Positions 15,691-24,585 of a stretch of DNA of 64,000 nucleotides are shown in pieces. Under the pieces are notes generated by a model that was not told the DNA's origin, made no database searches, and saw nothing but the letters and a program-made list of their open reading frames with translations. The translations under genes were made by a program, and so were the position numbers. The first letter of the stretch is position 1. Each line of letters begins with the position of its first letter. Origin of the DNA: Clostridiales bacterium 1_7_47FAA (lineage in GTDB: Bacteria; Bacillota; Clostridia; Lachnospirales; Lachnospiraceae); contig DS990260.1 of NCBI GenBank assembly GCA_000155435.1, positions 1,979,831-2,043,830 of the forward strand. Direction: 5' to 3'.

Positions 15691-16707
15691 ATGAATACGA
15701 ATTTAGATATGAATAAGAAAGTCAAAGTATCAGAAATAGCTGCTGTGGCAGGGGTTTCGCCTGCTACGGTATCACGGGTGATTAATCAGAGGGAAATCGT
15801 CAAGGGGGAGACTTATGAAAAAGTCATCCAGGCCATGAAACAGCTGGGATGCAGCATCAACGAATCCCCCATCCCCCAGCCCGCCTCCACAGGCCTTATC
15901 CTCATTAATATCCCTTCCCTTAACAACCCCTTTTACGGCGCCATCATAAAGGGGGCGCGTGCGTCGATTTCACGCCATGGTTATTCCATGTTGATTAATG
16001 AAGGCCATATTAATCCAGGCACCATTGACCTGCTTGTGAAAACACTCAAGCAGAACAAGGTAATCGGCCTGATTACCATGAACTGTATTGAAACGTCATT
16101 GATTAAGAAATTGTCGGATACCACCTGCGTGGTACAGTGCTGCGAATACAATGAGGATACTGACCTTCCATATGTCAGCATAAACGATATCGCTTCCGCC
16201 AAGATGGCGGTGGAACATCTGCTGGCCCAGGGAAAGAAGCGGATAGCCTTCATCAACGGCCCCTTCCGGTATAAATACGCCAAGCACCGTCTGCAGGGAT
16301 ATATGCAGGCACTGGAAGAAGCCGGGGTCCCGGTGGACCAGGAATATATCGTACAGCTGCCTGAGATAGACTCCGACCTGGCCACCTCCGCCGCCCTGCA
16401 GTTACTTAACCTGAGCGAACCCCCGGATGCATTTTTCACCGTATCCGATGTTTACGGTGCGGCGGTCCTGCGCGCCTGTTACCTCTCCAAGCGCAGGGTG
16501 CCGGAACAGGTGGCCGTGGTGGGCTTTGATAATCTGGAAATATCAAAAAGCCTGGTCCCCGCCCTGAGCACGGTCAACCAGCCCAAGTCGCAGCTGGGAT
16601 TCATGGCCGCTGAAACACTTTTTGAGAAAATCACCAATCCCGCCATACCCAACAAAAAAATACTGCTGGATACCGAACTCATTGTGCGCGAGTCCTCATC
16701 CCTGTAA
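15691..16707 (+). CDS. LacI-family transcriptional regulator of the catabolic operon
   Basis: 338 residues. The N-terminal LacI helix-turn-helix is clear (VKVSEIAAVAGVSPATVSRVINQ, residues 11-33), followed by a periplasmic-binding-protein-like effector domain with IAFINGPF, PDAFFTVSDVYGAAVL and VAVVGFDNLEISK. It is divergent from the sugar importer operon and probably represses it in the absence of the imported sugar. The start at 15691 follows a TTGGAG site. The next gene (FMN dehydrogenase) starts 25 bases downstream and is probably co-transcribed. The effector is unknown. Confidence 0.85.
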   Translation: MNTNLDMNKKVKVSEIAAVAGVSPATVSRVINQREIVKGETYEKVIQAMKQLGCSINESPIPQPASTGLILINIPSLNNPFYGAIIKGARASISRHGYSMLINEGHINPGTIDLLVKTLKQNKVIGLITMNCIETSLIKKLSDTTCVVQCCEYNEDTDLPYVSINDIASAKMAVEHLLAQGKKRIAFINGPFRYKYAKHRLQGYMQALEEAGVPVDQEYIVQLPEIDSDLATSAALQLLNLSEPPDAFFTVSDVYGAAVLRACYLSKRRVPEQVAVVGFDNLEISKSLVPALSTVNQPKSQLGFMAAETLFEKITNPAIPNKKILLDTELIVRESSSL

Positions 16708-16732
16708 AACAAACGAAAGGATTACTTATATT

Positions 16733-17659
16733 ATGGAACACATGCTCCGCGAACCAGCGAAAGATTCAAATGAAATCACAAGGGAATATTTTGATGAAAT
16801 ACTTGTAGAAATGCGCCACATCGATGCGGTTACCCCCGATACCACCTTAAACCTCTATGGGAAGACATTTTCCACCCCCATAATGATGGCCGCGCTCTCC
16901 CATCTGAAAGGCATGGACGGCAAAGGGGACGGGATGGTTGAAATGGCCCAGGGCGCCAGGATGGCAGGAACCGTCAACTGGGCCGGGATGGGGACGGAGG
17001 AACAGTTTTCCGCCATTGCCGCCACCGGCGCCCCCACCATCCGGATCATCAAGCCTTACGAGGACGAATCCCTTGTGTTAAGGAAAATAGCGCAGGCCGA
17101 AGAGCTGGGCGCCCTGGCGGTGGGGATGGACCTTGACCATGCATTTAACGCCAGGGGCAGGGCTGACAATGTCCTTGGACACCCCATGCGGCCCAGGACC
17201 TTAAAGGAGATCGAAAGTTACTGCCGCAGGACAAAGCTTCCCTTTATCCTCAAAGGGATACTCAGCGCGGCGGATGCAGGAAAATGCCTGGAGGCAGGAG
17301 CCGGGGGGATTGTAGTCTCCCACCACCACGGAATCATCCCCACAGCGGCTGCCCCCCTTATGGTCCTTCCTGAGATTGCAGACGTAATCAACAAGAGGAT
17401 TCCCATCTTTGTTGACTGCGGCATCATGAATGGAGCCGACGCCTTCAAGGCCCTGGCCCTTGGCGCCACAGCCGTCAGCGTGGGCCGCCCCGTGATGAAG
17501 GCCATATCAAAAAGCGGCGCCCAGGGCGCCGCTGATACCATCGCTGAAATTACTGCGGAACTGGCAGGGATGATGGCCAGGACCTGTTCCCCTGATGTGG
17601 GGCATATTGACCCGTCCCTGCTTTGGAGGCGGGGAGGCGGGAAGCTTACTTCCCTTTAA
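16733..17659 (+). CDS. FMN-dependent alpha-hydroxyacid dehydrogenase family protein
   Basis: 308 residues, TIM-barrel flavoprotein of the lactate/glycolate oxidase family. Visible are MMAALSHLKGM near the start, GMDLDHAFN, the conserved Lys in PFILKGILS, AGGIVVSHHHG (the catalytic His region, SHHHG in place of the usual SNHGGR), and the FMN-phosphate loop IFVDCGIMNGADAFKALALGATAVSVGRP. It is shorter than classical members (about 350-380). The SHHHG change and lack of the following Arg suggest altered substrate use. The start at 16733 was taken because of AACGAAAGGA upstream. Its end overlaps the opposite molybdenum hydroxylase gene by three bases. Confidence 0.8.
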   Translation: MEHMLREPAKDSNEITREYFDEILVEMRHIDAVTPDTTLNLYGKTFSTPIMMAALSHLKGMDGKGDGMVEMAQGARMAGTVNWAGMGTEEQFSAIAATGAPTIRIIKPYEDESLVLRKIAQAEELGALAVGMDLDHAFNARGRADNVLGHPMRPRTLKEIESYCRRTKLPFILKGILSAADAGKCLEAGAGGIVVSHHHGIIPTAAAPLMVLPEIADVINKRIPIFVDCGIMNGADAFKALALGATAVSVGRPVMKAISKSGAQGAADTIAEITAELAGMMARTCSPDVGHIDPSLLWRRGGGKLTSL

Positions 17660-19977
17660 TCCGCCCCATTCATCCCCATGAACACCTTCTCAGCCGTAAT
17701 GGGCAGTTCCCTGACCCTCACGCCCACTGCATTATACACCGCATTGGCAATGGCAGGTGACGGCGTATTGATTACGATTTCCCCAATGGACTTAGCTCCG
17801 TAAGGGCCGGTAGGTTCATAGCTGCACTCAAATTCCACCTGCACGTTTCCCACGTCCTGGCGGCTGGGCACCTTGTACTGCATGAAGGAATTCTCGTACA
17901 CCCGGCCTGTATCGGAATACGTCACATCCTCGTACAGGGCCATGCCGATTCCCTGGGCCAGGCCGCCCTCGGTCTGCACCCTTGCCAGATTGATGTTAAG
18001 GGGCGTGCCGCAGTCCACTGCTGCAACAAACCGCAGCAATTCCACATTTCCAGTCTCTGTATCCACTTCCACCTCCGCGGCTCCCGCCATGAAGGGGGGA
18101 GGTGATACAGGCGAGGAATGGGACTCCGTTGCCTGAAGCGCATCCTCGTTGCTGCACATGACACGGTTGCCGATGTCCTTAATGGTAATCTCTTTCCTGC
18201 TCCCATCTTCCTCGCAGGTAAGCCGGTACACCCGCTTGCCGTCAAATTCCAGCTCATCCTCACTGCATTCCAGATATTTGGCGGCCTTATGCAGTATCTT
18301 CTTCTTTAAAGTCTCACACGTCTTTACCACCGCCATACCGGTCAGATATGCCGTACTGGAAGCATAGGAACCGGAATCGTATGGTGAGATATCCGTATCC
18401 GTCCCGTATACCACAATATCATCCAGCTCACAGCCAAGGCATTCTGCCGCAACCTGCGCCAGGGTTGTATCGCAGCCCGTCCCCATATCCGAAGCGCCGA
18501 TCATCAGGCTGTAAAACCCGTCATCATTCACTTTCATGCAGACGCTGGCCACATCCACGCCTGAGATAGCGGATCCCTGCATGGCCATTGCAAGGCCAAC
18601 ACCCCGCACCTTTGAACCGCTTACCTGCTTCCTGGGGTATTTTTCATCCCAGCCAATCATTTCCTTTACCCTTGCCACGCAGCGGTCCAGGGCGCAGCTG
18701 TTAGCCGGCTCGCCGTAATAGGCAGGCATGATGTCGCCTTCCTTTACCATGTTAAGCTCCCGCATTTTCACCGGGTCCATCCCTATCTCAGCCGCCAGTT
18801 CACTGATAGCGGATTCCACGGCGAAAATACCCTGGGTAGCCCCATATCCCCTGTATGCCCCGGCTGACATGCGGTTGGTATAGACCACGTCATATCCGAA
18901 CCGGAACGCCTTTGGGGTGCGGTACAGCGGGATGGACTTGTGTCCAGAAAGCCCCACGGTCGTAGGGCCATGTTCGCCGTAAGCTCCCGTATTGGACAAT
19001 GTATACACGTCCATGGCCTGCAGGATCCCACTGCCGTCACACCCAATCTTCACCCGCACCTCCATCTCATGGCGGGGAGAGGAGGCAATCTGGGATTCAT
19101 AACGGCTGTATATGATCTTTGCCGGCTTTCCTGTCTTCATTGTGACAATAGCCGGATAAACCTCTGCCACCACGGTCTGCTTGGCGCCAAAGCCGCCCCC
19201 GATCCTGGGCTTGATGACCCTGATCCTGGACTTAGGCACATCCAGCGCATGGGCAAGTATCCTCCTTGTGTGGAACGGAACCTGGGTGGACGCCACGATG
19301 TTCAGCCTTCCATATACATCCATGTAGGTGTAAGCGCGGAATGTCTCCATCATGGCCTGCTGGTTGGCCTTGGTGTGGTAAACCCGCTCAATCACATGGC
19401 TGCATCCGGCAAAAGCCGCGTCCAGGTCCCCATGGGCCTCGGTTCCGGAAGCACACAGGTTGCGGAGGTTGTCCGCGCCCACGCTGCAAAGGCTCTGCCA
19501 GCTTTCCTCCGGGTGCACCAGGATATGGCCGTCCTTGGCATCGTGCATATCAAGCACCGGCTCCAGCACCTGGTATTTAACACGTATCAGGCGCATGGCA
19601 TGGTCCACTGCCGCCTCATCCACGCCAGCCACAATGGCAACCGCGTCCCCCACGAACCGGAGACGCTGGTCCAGGATCAGCCTGTCATAAGGGCTTGGCT
19701 CAGGATATGTCTGCCCCGCCATGGTAAACCGCTTCTGCGGCACGTCTTTATATGTAAGGATGCACTCAATGCCAGGGGTTTTAGCCGCCACCGCACAATC
19801 TATCTCTGTAATCAGGGCATGGGCGTAAGGGCTTCTGAGCACCTTCACAATCAGGCAGTCCTTTAACGCCAGGTCATCCGTATATACGGGTTTTCCGGTT
19901 ACCAGCGCCTTGGCGTCCTTTTTCACAACCGGAGCGCCGACAATGCGGAAATTCCTCTTCTGATTATGCTCCATCAC
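17656..19977 (-). CDS. xdhA: Molybdenum hydroxylase large subunit (xanthine dehydrogenase family)
   Basis: 773 residues, molybdopterin-binding subunit. The N-terminal domain (GKPVYTDDLALKDCLIVKVLRSPYAHALI) is followed by the cofactor domains with GGGFGAK, AYRGYGATQG and, near the end, PYGAKSIGEIVI, whose Glu is the family catalytic residue position. It would hydroxylate a purine or other N-heterocycle using water, passing electrons to the iron-sulfur and FAD subunits encoded upstream. The three genes overlap by four bases (ATGA type), so production is coupled. Xanthine or hypoxanthine is the usual substrate, but nicotinate- and purine-type relatives cannot be excluded. Confidence 0.85.
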   Translation of the reverse strand: MMEHNQKRNFRIVGAPVVKKDAKALVTGKPVYTDDLALKDCLIVKVLRSPYAHALITEIDCAVAAKTPGIECILTYKDVPQKRFTMAGQTYPEPSPYDRLILDQRLRFVGDAVAIVAGVDEAAVDHAMRLIRVKYQVLEPVLDMHDAKDGHILVHPEESWQSLCSVGADNLRNLCASGTEAHGDLDAAFAGCSHVIERVYHTKANQQAMMETFRAYTYMDVYGRLNIVASTQVPFHTRRILAHALDVPKSRIRVIKPRIGGGFGAKQTVVAEVYPAIVTMKTGKPAKIIYSRYESQIASSPRHEMEVRVKIGCDGSGILQAMDVYTLSNTGAYGEHGPTTVGLSGHKSIPLYRTPKAFRFGYDVVYTNRMSAGAYRGYGATQGIFAVESAISELAAEIGMDPVKMRELNMVKEGDIMPAYYGEPANSCALDRCVARVKEMIGWDEKYPRKQVSGSKVRGVGLAMAMQGSAISGVDVASVCMKVNDDGFYSLMIGASDMGTGCDTTLAQVAAECLGCELDDIVVYGTDTDISPYDSGSYASSTAYLTGMAVVKTCETLKKKILHKAAKYLECSEDELEFDGKRVYRLTCEEDGSRKEITIKDIGNRVMCSNEDALQATESHSSPVSPPPFMAGAAEVEVDTETGNVELLRFVAAVDCGTPLNINLARVQTEGGLAQGIGMALYEDVTYSDTGRVYENSFMQYKVPSRQDVGNVQVEFECSYEPTGPYGAKSIGEIVINTPSPAIANAVYNAVGVRVRELPITAEKVFMGMNGAD

Positions 19978-20549
19978 CGTGCACCTCCTTCCTTGTCCGC
20001 GGCCGGGGATGTGCCCGCGGCTGCGGATGTGCCCGCGGCTGTGGATGTGTCCGCGGCTACGGATGTTTCCACGCCTTCAGGCACGTCCGCCCCCAAGGTA
20101 TCCTTCCTGCCCAGATATTTCTTCACAGCCCGCAGCTGGGACATATATCCGCTGCAGCGGCACAGATTGCCTGACAGGTATTCCTTAATGTCCTCCTCGT
20201 CCGGATGGTCCAGCTCACGCTCCATGGCCAGCACATTCATGATGAATCCGGGACTGCAGAATCCGCACTGTTCCCCGCCCTCCGCGGCCAGGAACATGCC
20301 GAACTCTTCCGCTTCTTTCTGAAGGCCTTCCAGCGTTGTCACATGACGCCCGTCCACGCGCACGGCCAGGGTGGAACATGAAAGCACGGGCTTTCCGTCC
20401 AGCCACACCGTGCACAGTCCACAGTTTGCCGTCTCACAGCCGCGCTTAACGCTGTAGCATCCCAGTTCCCTAAGAAGGTCCAAAAGGATAACATCCGGCT
20501 CCACATCGGCCTGTACGTTCTTTCCATTTAATCGAAACTGTATATTCAT
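19974..20549 (-). CDS. xdhC: Molybdenum hydroxylase [2Fe-2S] subunit with repeat tail
   Basis: 191 residues. The plant-type ferredoxin cluster ligands are Cys38, Cys43, Cys46 and Cys58 (GCETANCGLC...SC). The second cluster is bound by the CGFCSPGF and CRCSGYM motifs. It carries electrons from the molybdenum site to FAD. The family normally ends near residue 155. Here the coding sequence continues with a low-complexity Ala/Thr/Asp tail (about residues 160-191) made by an 18-bp tandem repeat. The gene overlaps both neighbours by four bases. The tail is probably disordered and dispensable. Confidence 0.87.
   Translation of the reverse strand: MNIQFRLNGKNVQADVEPDVILLDLLRELGCYSVKRGCETANCGLCTVWLDGKPVLSCSTLAVRVDGRHVTTLEGLQKEAEEFGMFLAAEGGEQCGFCSPGFIMNVLAMERELDHPDEEDIKEYLSGNLCRCSGYMSQLRAVKKYLGRKDTLGADVPEGVETSVAADTSTAAGTSAAAGTSPAADKEGGAR
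20005..20070. repeat. 18-bp tandem repeat in the 3' end of the [2Fe-2S] subunit gene
   Basis: About four copies of an 18-base unit with core GATGTGCCCGCGGCTGCG. They are in frame and encode the six-residue unit giving the Ala/Thr-rich tail. Confidence 0.8.
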
Positions 20550-21340
20550 CCTCTGTTCACACTCCTTCCCGTGAGACGTTCCATCAGGCGGCGGGTATAG
20601 ACGGCTGTCAGCTGACGGCGGTATCCGCTGCTCCCCCTGGTGTTGGTTCCATAGGAAAATGAATCAGCCGCTTCACGTGCCATCTCTGCCAGGCTGTCAA
20701 ATCCATCATCGGTAATCTTCACCACCTGGGCCCTGGATGGCCTGGCCCCCACCGACACATACCAGACATTGCCCCCGCGGGACACGCAGCATGCAATCAC
20801 CGGAAAATCCGTCTTCGTATTCCTCTGCGTGGCATAGGCGGCCTTGCGCCCGTCCTTCTTTATTATAATGCGTACCAGGATGTCCCTGTCATCCCGGCGC
20901 ACAGGTCTTTTTGCAAATTCAGCCAAAGGCATGATGCCTCCATGGTAGAGTTCCACATAGGTATCCAGGGCCATCATGCAGGTCAGGATGTCAGAGAAAC
21001 CGAAGCGGGCGAATATACTTCCTCCCACGGTTGCACAGTTACGCATCTGCACACCCACGATATGGCGGGTACATTCCTTGAAAATGCCGCCAAAGTACTG
21101 GTTCAGCCCCTGGTGGATCTCCAACTGGCGAAGGGTGCACATACACCCAATCCTGAATTCATCCCCCGTCTCCTCAATCTTGTCCAGCCCCAGGCCCGAC
21201 AGGTCCACAATGGTACGTTTTGTGACGCCGGTCATCTTCAGCCAGACATTGCCGCCCACCACCAGGCTGCTGCGCTTCTGGCACAGTTCATAGGCTTCCG
21301 CCAGACTGTCCACTTTTACATAATCTTCCGCTCGAAACAC
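20546..21340 (-). CDS. xdhB: Molybdenum hydroxylase FAD-binding subunit
   Basis: 264 residues, FAD-binding domain of the xanthine dehydrogenase/CO dehydrogenase medium subunit type. The first FAD loop is seen as VVGGNVWLKM, and the second as MRNCATVGGSIFARFGFSDILTCMMALD, with the conserved TVGG. The C-terminal part is a CODH_C-like domain. It receives electrons from the [2Fe-2S] subunit and passes them to an acceptor. First gene of the operon; AAAGGAGAACATG gives the start. Length is slightly shorter than typical (about 280-290). Confidence 0.85.
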   Translation of the reverse strand: MFRAEDYVKVDSLAEAYELCQKRSSLVVGGNVWLKMTGVTKRTIVDLSGLGLDKIEETGDEFRIGCMCTLRQLEIHQGLNQYFGGIFKECTRHIVGVQMRNCATVGGSIFARFGFSDILTCMMALDTYVELYHGGIMPLAEFAKRPVRRDDRDILVRIIIKKDGRKAAYATQRNTKTDFPVIACCVSRGGNVWYVSVGARPSRAQVVKITDDGFDSLAEMAREAADSFSYGTNTRGSSGYRRQLTAVYTRRLMERLTGRSVNRG

Positions 21341-21490
21341 GCATGTTCTCCTTTCTTATCATGTGCACCTGGACAGCCATAGGATGGATGCCTGGGTGCG
21401 GTATTTTCCAGTTAAGTTAAAACGTCGTAAGTTGAATCCGTTTAAAGCCGGACTCCTTTGGTATCATTCACGTAATATTAATGCACTGTA

Positions 21491-21577
21491 GGGCGTGTTT
21501 GAAAATTGCTTTCCGTCAGCTGTGCGTCCCACTTTGCGGGACGTGCGGATGGCGGGAATGAATTTTCAAACATGCCC
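21491..21577. mobile_element. MITE-like inverted-repeat element, copy A (87 bp)
   Basis: Terminal inverted repeats GGGCGTGTTTGAAAATT and AATTTTCAAACATGCCC (one or two mismatches) bound the element. It is flanked on both sides by TA (21489-21490 and 21578-21579), the target duplication of Tc1/mariner/IS630-type transposases. It carries no gene. Its first 50 bases match copy B at 48929-49088 almost exactly. Confidence 0.75.
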
Positions 21578-21608
21578 TAATGTCACAATCCTCTAAAATC
21601 AAAACAAA

Positions 21609-21640
21609 CAGGGAGATTATAGCATGAAATCCCCCTGTTT
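21609..21640 (-). terminator. Terminator of the ruvAB-ftsW-PBP operon
   Basis: On the minus strand CAGGGGGAT and ATCTCCCTG arms (21609-21637) are followed by TTTGTTTTG. It lies about 150 bases beyond the PBP stop codon, with nothing else recognisable between. Confidence 0.55.
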
Positions 21641-21789
21641 TCTACAAATAGCGTTATTCTTTTACAAGATATACCCTTGGTGAAATTGAATACCATGAAA
21701 CCATGTCCTTAATCCCGGCGCTCAATCCCATCACCTTTCCCAAGGTTCCATATTTCGTGTATGTCATGCTATATACCACATGCTTCATA

Positions 21790-23244
21790 TCACCTGCTCA
21801 TATAAATATCAAACAGCTGTCTGGCAATCGGCGCGGCAACCCTGCCGCCGCTGCCCCCTTCTTCCACCAGGACCGTAACCACCAGCCTTGGGGACTCCGC
21901 CGGTGCAAACCCGGTAAACCATGCATGGGTTTCCTTTCCAGTTTCAAATTCAGCCGAGCCTGTCTTGGCCGCCACCGTATATGCATCGGTGCGGACGGCT
22001 GACCCGGTTCCCTCTGTCACCACCGCGCGCATCAATTCAGTCAGTCCCGCCGCCTCCCCGGCCGTCATCAGGCTGCCGTAGGACGCAGGCATGAATTTCT
22101 TAATCTCCTCGCCGCCAGCCGTTTCAACCGAGTCCAGGAAATACGGCTTCATCAAGGTTCCGCCATTGGCAATGGCCGCTGTTATCATGGCATTGTGCAT
22201 GGGCGTAATCTGCGTGGTCCCCTGTCCAATGGATGTCTGGAGTATTTCCCAGGTGTCTGCACCCGGTTCCATATTAAAGGAACCCTGCTTATAGGGCAGG
22301 CCCGCTATGGGGAGCGGGGAGTTAAACAGCAGGTCTTTGGCCGTATTCCTGAACCCGCCCAGGTTCAGTCCCAGTCCCAGACTGGAAAATGCCCCATTGC
22401 AGGAATTGGCAAAGGCCAGGGTGAAATCCTGATGCCCATGGGCCGTGCTGTGATAGCATTTTATCCTGTAATCCCCGTTTTCGTATACGCCGCTGCAATC
22501 AAACTGGTAATCCCGGTAATCTCCCGGATGTTCCCTCATATATTCCAGGGCAGTCACGATCTTGAAGGTGGATCCCGGCGGATAGAGGCCCTGGGTGGCC
22601 CGGTTTAACAGCTGGCCTTCCCCATTGTCCTCACCGGTCAGCCGGTCCCAGTCCTGAAGCAGGGTATTGGGGTCATAGCCAGGCTTGGACACCATGGCCA
22701 GCACCTTTCCAGTGTCCGGCTCCATGGCAATGACCACGCCTTTCCGGTCCCCCAGGGCGGCATACGCCGCCTGCTGGAGTTCTGCGTCCAGGGTGGTATA
22801 GACATTATCCCCCGGGTTCTTCCGCCCTGACAGCTCATTGCCCACCTGTTCCAACAGGTTCACATGGGAGGTCAGCAGGTAGAAATTGGCCAATGCCTCG
22901 ATTCCCGTCTTGCCCTTGGCGGAATATCCCACCGCGTGGTCAAACACACTGCCGTAATAATAGACCCGCGTCTCATTGCCTTCCGCATCCACCTGTGTCT
23001 CAGCCAGGACCGTTCCGTCCCCCGCCATGATTTTTCCTCTTACAATCCGGTCGGAAAAACTGTCCAGGCGCGCATTATAGGAATTGTTGATCACATCCTC
23101 GCTTCTCACCTGAAGGAAATATCCCATGTACACAGCCAGCCCCAGGAACAGGGCCACGATTAGGTACGTAATACCCAGGATGCCGTTGTTGGCCTTTGGA
23201 TTCGGAGCCGCTTTCTTTGACGTGTTCTTTTTATCAGACACCAT
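21790..23244 (-). CDS. Class B penicillin-binding protein (transpeptidase)
   Basis: 484 residues. One N-terminal membrane span (about residues 21-43), a dimerisation region, then a transpeptidase domain with the three active-site motifs: S225-TFK (SxxK), S281-CN (SxN) and K428-TG. It crosslinks peptidoglycan outside the membrane. No PASTA domains are present, as in the PbpA/PBP2 group. It is encoded directly after the SEDS glycosyltransferase ftsW/rodA-like gene, and the two should act as a polymerase-crosslinker pair. The start at 23244 (MVSDKK) overlaps the upstream gene by 11 bases; a further Met at 23262 is possible. Confidence 0.87.
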   Translation of the reverse strand: MVSDKKNTSKKAAPNPKANNGILGITYLIVALFLGLAVYMGYFLQVRSEDVINNSYNARLDSFSDRIVRGKIMAGDGTVLAETQVDAEGNETRVYYYGSVFDHAVGYSAKGKTGIEALANFYLLTSHVNLLEQVGNELSGRKNPGDNVYTTLDAELQQAAYAALGDRKGVVIAMEPDTGKVLAMVSKPGYDPNTLLQDWDRLTGEDNGEGQLLNRATQGLYPPGSTFKIVTALEYMREHPGDYRDYQFDCSGVYENGDYRIKCYHSTAHGHQDFTLAFANSCNGAFSSLGLGLNLGGFRNTAKDLLFNSPLPIAGLPYKQGSFNMEPGADTWEILQTSIGQGTTQITPMHNAMITAAIANGGTLMKPYFLDSVETAGGEEIKKFMPASYGSLMTAGEAAGLTELMRAVVTEGTGSAVRTDAYTVAAKTGSAEFETGKETHAWFTGFAPAESPRLVVTVLVEEGGSGGRVAAPIARQLFDIYMSR

Positions 23245-24580
23245 CCAGTTCCTCCTCGTCATTTCTCTTTAATATATACAGCCCCTGTATGATTCCAAAA
23301 AGGATGAATGTGCTGAGTATGGAGCTTCCCCCATAACTCACAAAGGGCAGTGTCACGCCGGTGGATGGTATGAACTTGGTCACGCCCCCCACGGTCAGGA
23401 ACACCTGGCTGATATACTCAATGCCAAGGCCAAATGCAATAAGCTTATAGAACACAGCCTGCATACTGGCCGCAATCATCATGAACTGGATAAAACACCC
23501 CAGACAGATAAGAAGGACACAGATGGCAAAAATCCCGCCCATTTCCTCTGAGACGGCGGAGAAGATGAAATCCTTCTCCACCACGGGAATCTTGCCCGGC
23601 ATACCCTGGCAAAGCCCCATCCCGAACCATCCTCCGGTTCCGATTGCAAACAGGGACTGGGTAATCTGATATCCCTTGTTGTCAATGTCAGCCCAGGGAT
23701 TACTCCAGGCCGAAACCCTGCGGCGCACATGGTCAAACAGCTGGTAAGCCCCCACTGCGGCCCCTGTCCCTAAAAGCGTTCCCATACCCAGGTAAAACCA
23801 GTTGCTGGTAGCCACAAAAAGCATGAGCAGATACGTGATAAAGAAAATCAAAGCCCCGCCCAGATCCTTGGAAAGCACCATGATCAGCACATGGACAGCC
23901 GCCACTGCCGTTGCAGCCACCACGGTCCGGAAGTCCGTGGACTGATAGAACATGGACGCCGTGAAAAATACGAAGGTAAGCTTGACAAACTCAGAGGGCT
24001 GTATGGAAATCCCGCCTACGGTCAGGGACAGCTGTGCGCCGAAGCTTTCATTTCCAGCAGCATACACGATGAAGAGGACCAGAATCCCCAGTCCCGCGTA
24101 CAGCCACTGAAGCTTATAAAGCTGCCACACCCGTTCCATGATATAAGGTATGACCCAGGCCAGGCACGCGGAAACCACCACGATGATGTACTGGCGGACC
24201 GCCTTATCCAGCCCCTTGTCCAGGGACAGTCTGGTAAGCATGATGAACCCGACGCACAACAGCATACATGTATTGTTGACCAGAAGCCTGGATACATTTC
24301 TGTACAGGAAGCGGTAAAGGTAGATATAACATAGGAAAAATACCACCTGGGCCGCATAAAATGCAATCAGCATCAGCTTTACGCCCTCGTTCCCTGTCTT
24401 CAGGTACATGACCACATAAGCCAGGAAGTGGATGGCGAACATGGCCCGGTTCTGTCCTCCGCACACCCGCTGCTTCCGGTCCACATCCTTCAGGGAAAAG
24501 TACCGGAAGTTGGCATAGGTATAGACTGCCATCAGCAGGATCATCAGGTATTTTGAAACTTCAACAATAAGATTGGTCAT
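23234..24580 (-). CDS. ftsW: SEDS-family peptidoglycan glycosyltransferase (FtsW/RodA)
   Basis: 448 residues with about ten membrane spans. Family motifs are KDLGGALIFFITYLLMLF, NPWADIDNKGYQITQSLFAIGTGGWFG, EKDFIFSAVSEEMGG and the C-terminal STGVTLPFVSYGGSS. These proteins polymerise lipid II glycan strands. The partner PBP gene follows with an 11-base overlap. The start at 24580 is chosen because GGAGTG sits 11 bases upstream; a GTG at 24589 is weaker. FtsW against RodA cannot be settled, but the zapA neighbour points to division or sporulation septation. Confidence 0.87.
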   Translation of the reverse strand: MTNLIVEVSKYLMILLMAVYTYANFRYFSLKDVDRKQRVCGGQNRAMFAIHFLAYVVMYLKTGNEGVKLMLIAFYAAQVVFFLCYIYLYRFLYRNVSRLLVNNTCMLLCVGFIMLTRLSLDKGLDKAVRQYIIVVVSACLAWVIPYIMERVWQLYKLQWLYAGLGILVLFIVYAAGNESFGAQLSLTVGGISIQPSEFVKLTFVFFTASMFYQSTDFRTVVAATAVAAVHVLIMVLSKDLGGALIFFITYLLMLFVATSNWFYLGMGTLLGTGAAVGAYQLFDHVRRRVSAWSNPWADIDNKGYQITQSLFAIGTGGWFGMGLCQGMPGKIPVVEKDFIFSAVSEEMGGIFAICVLLICLGCFIQFMMIAASMQAVFYKLIAFGLGIEYISQVFLTVGGVTKFIPSTGVTLPFVSYGGSSILSTFILFGIIQGLYILKRNDEEELDGV

Positions 24581-24585
24581 AGACG

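Noticed and set aside
18940-19866. 308-codon plus-strand open frame opposite the molybdenum hydroxylase gene
   Set aside because: Shadow frame caused by high GC; the minus-strand protein has full family motifs.
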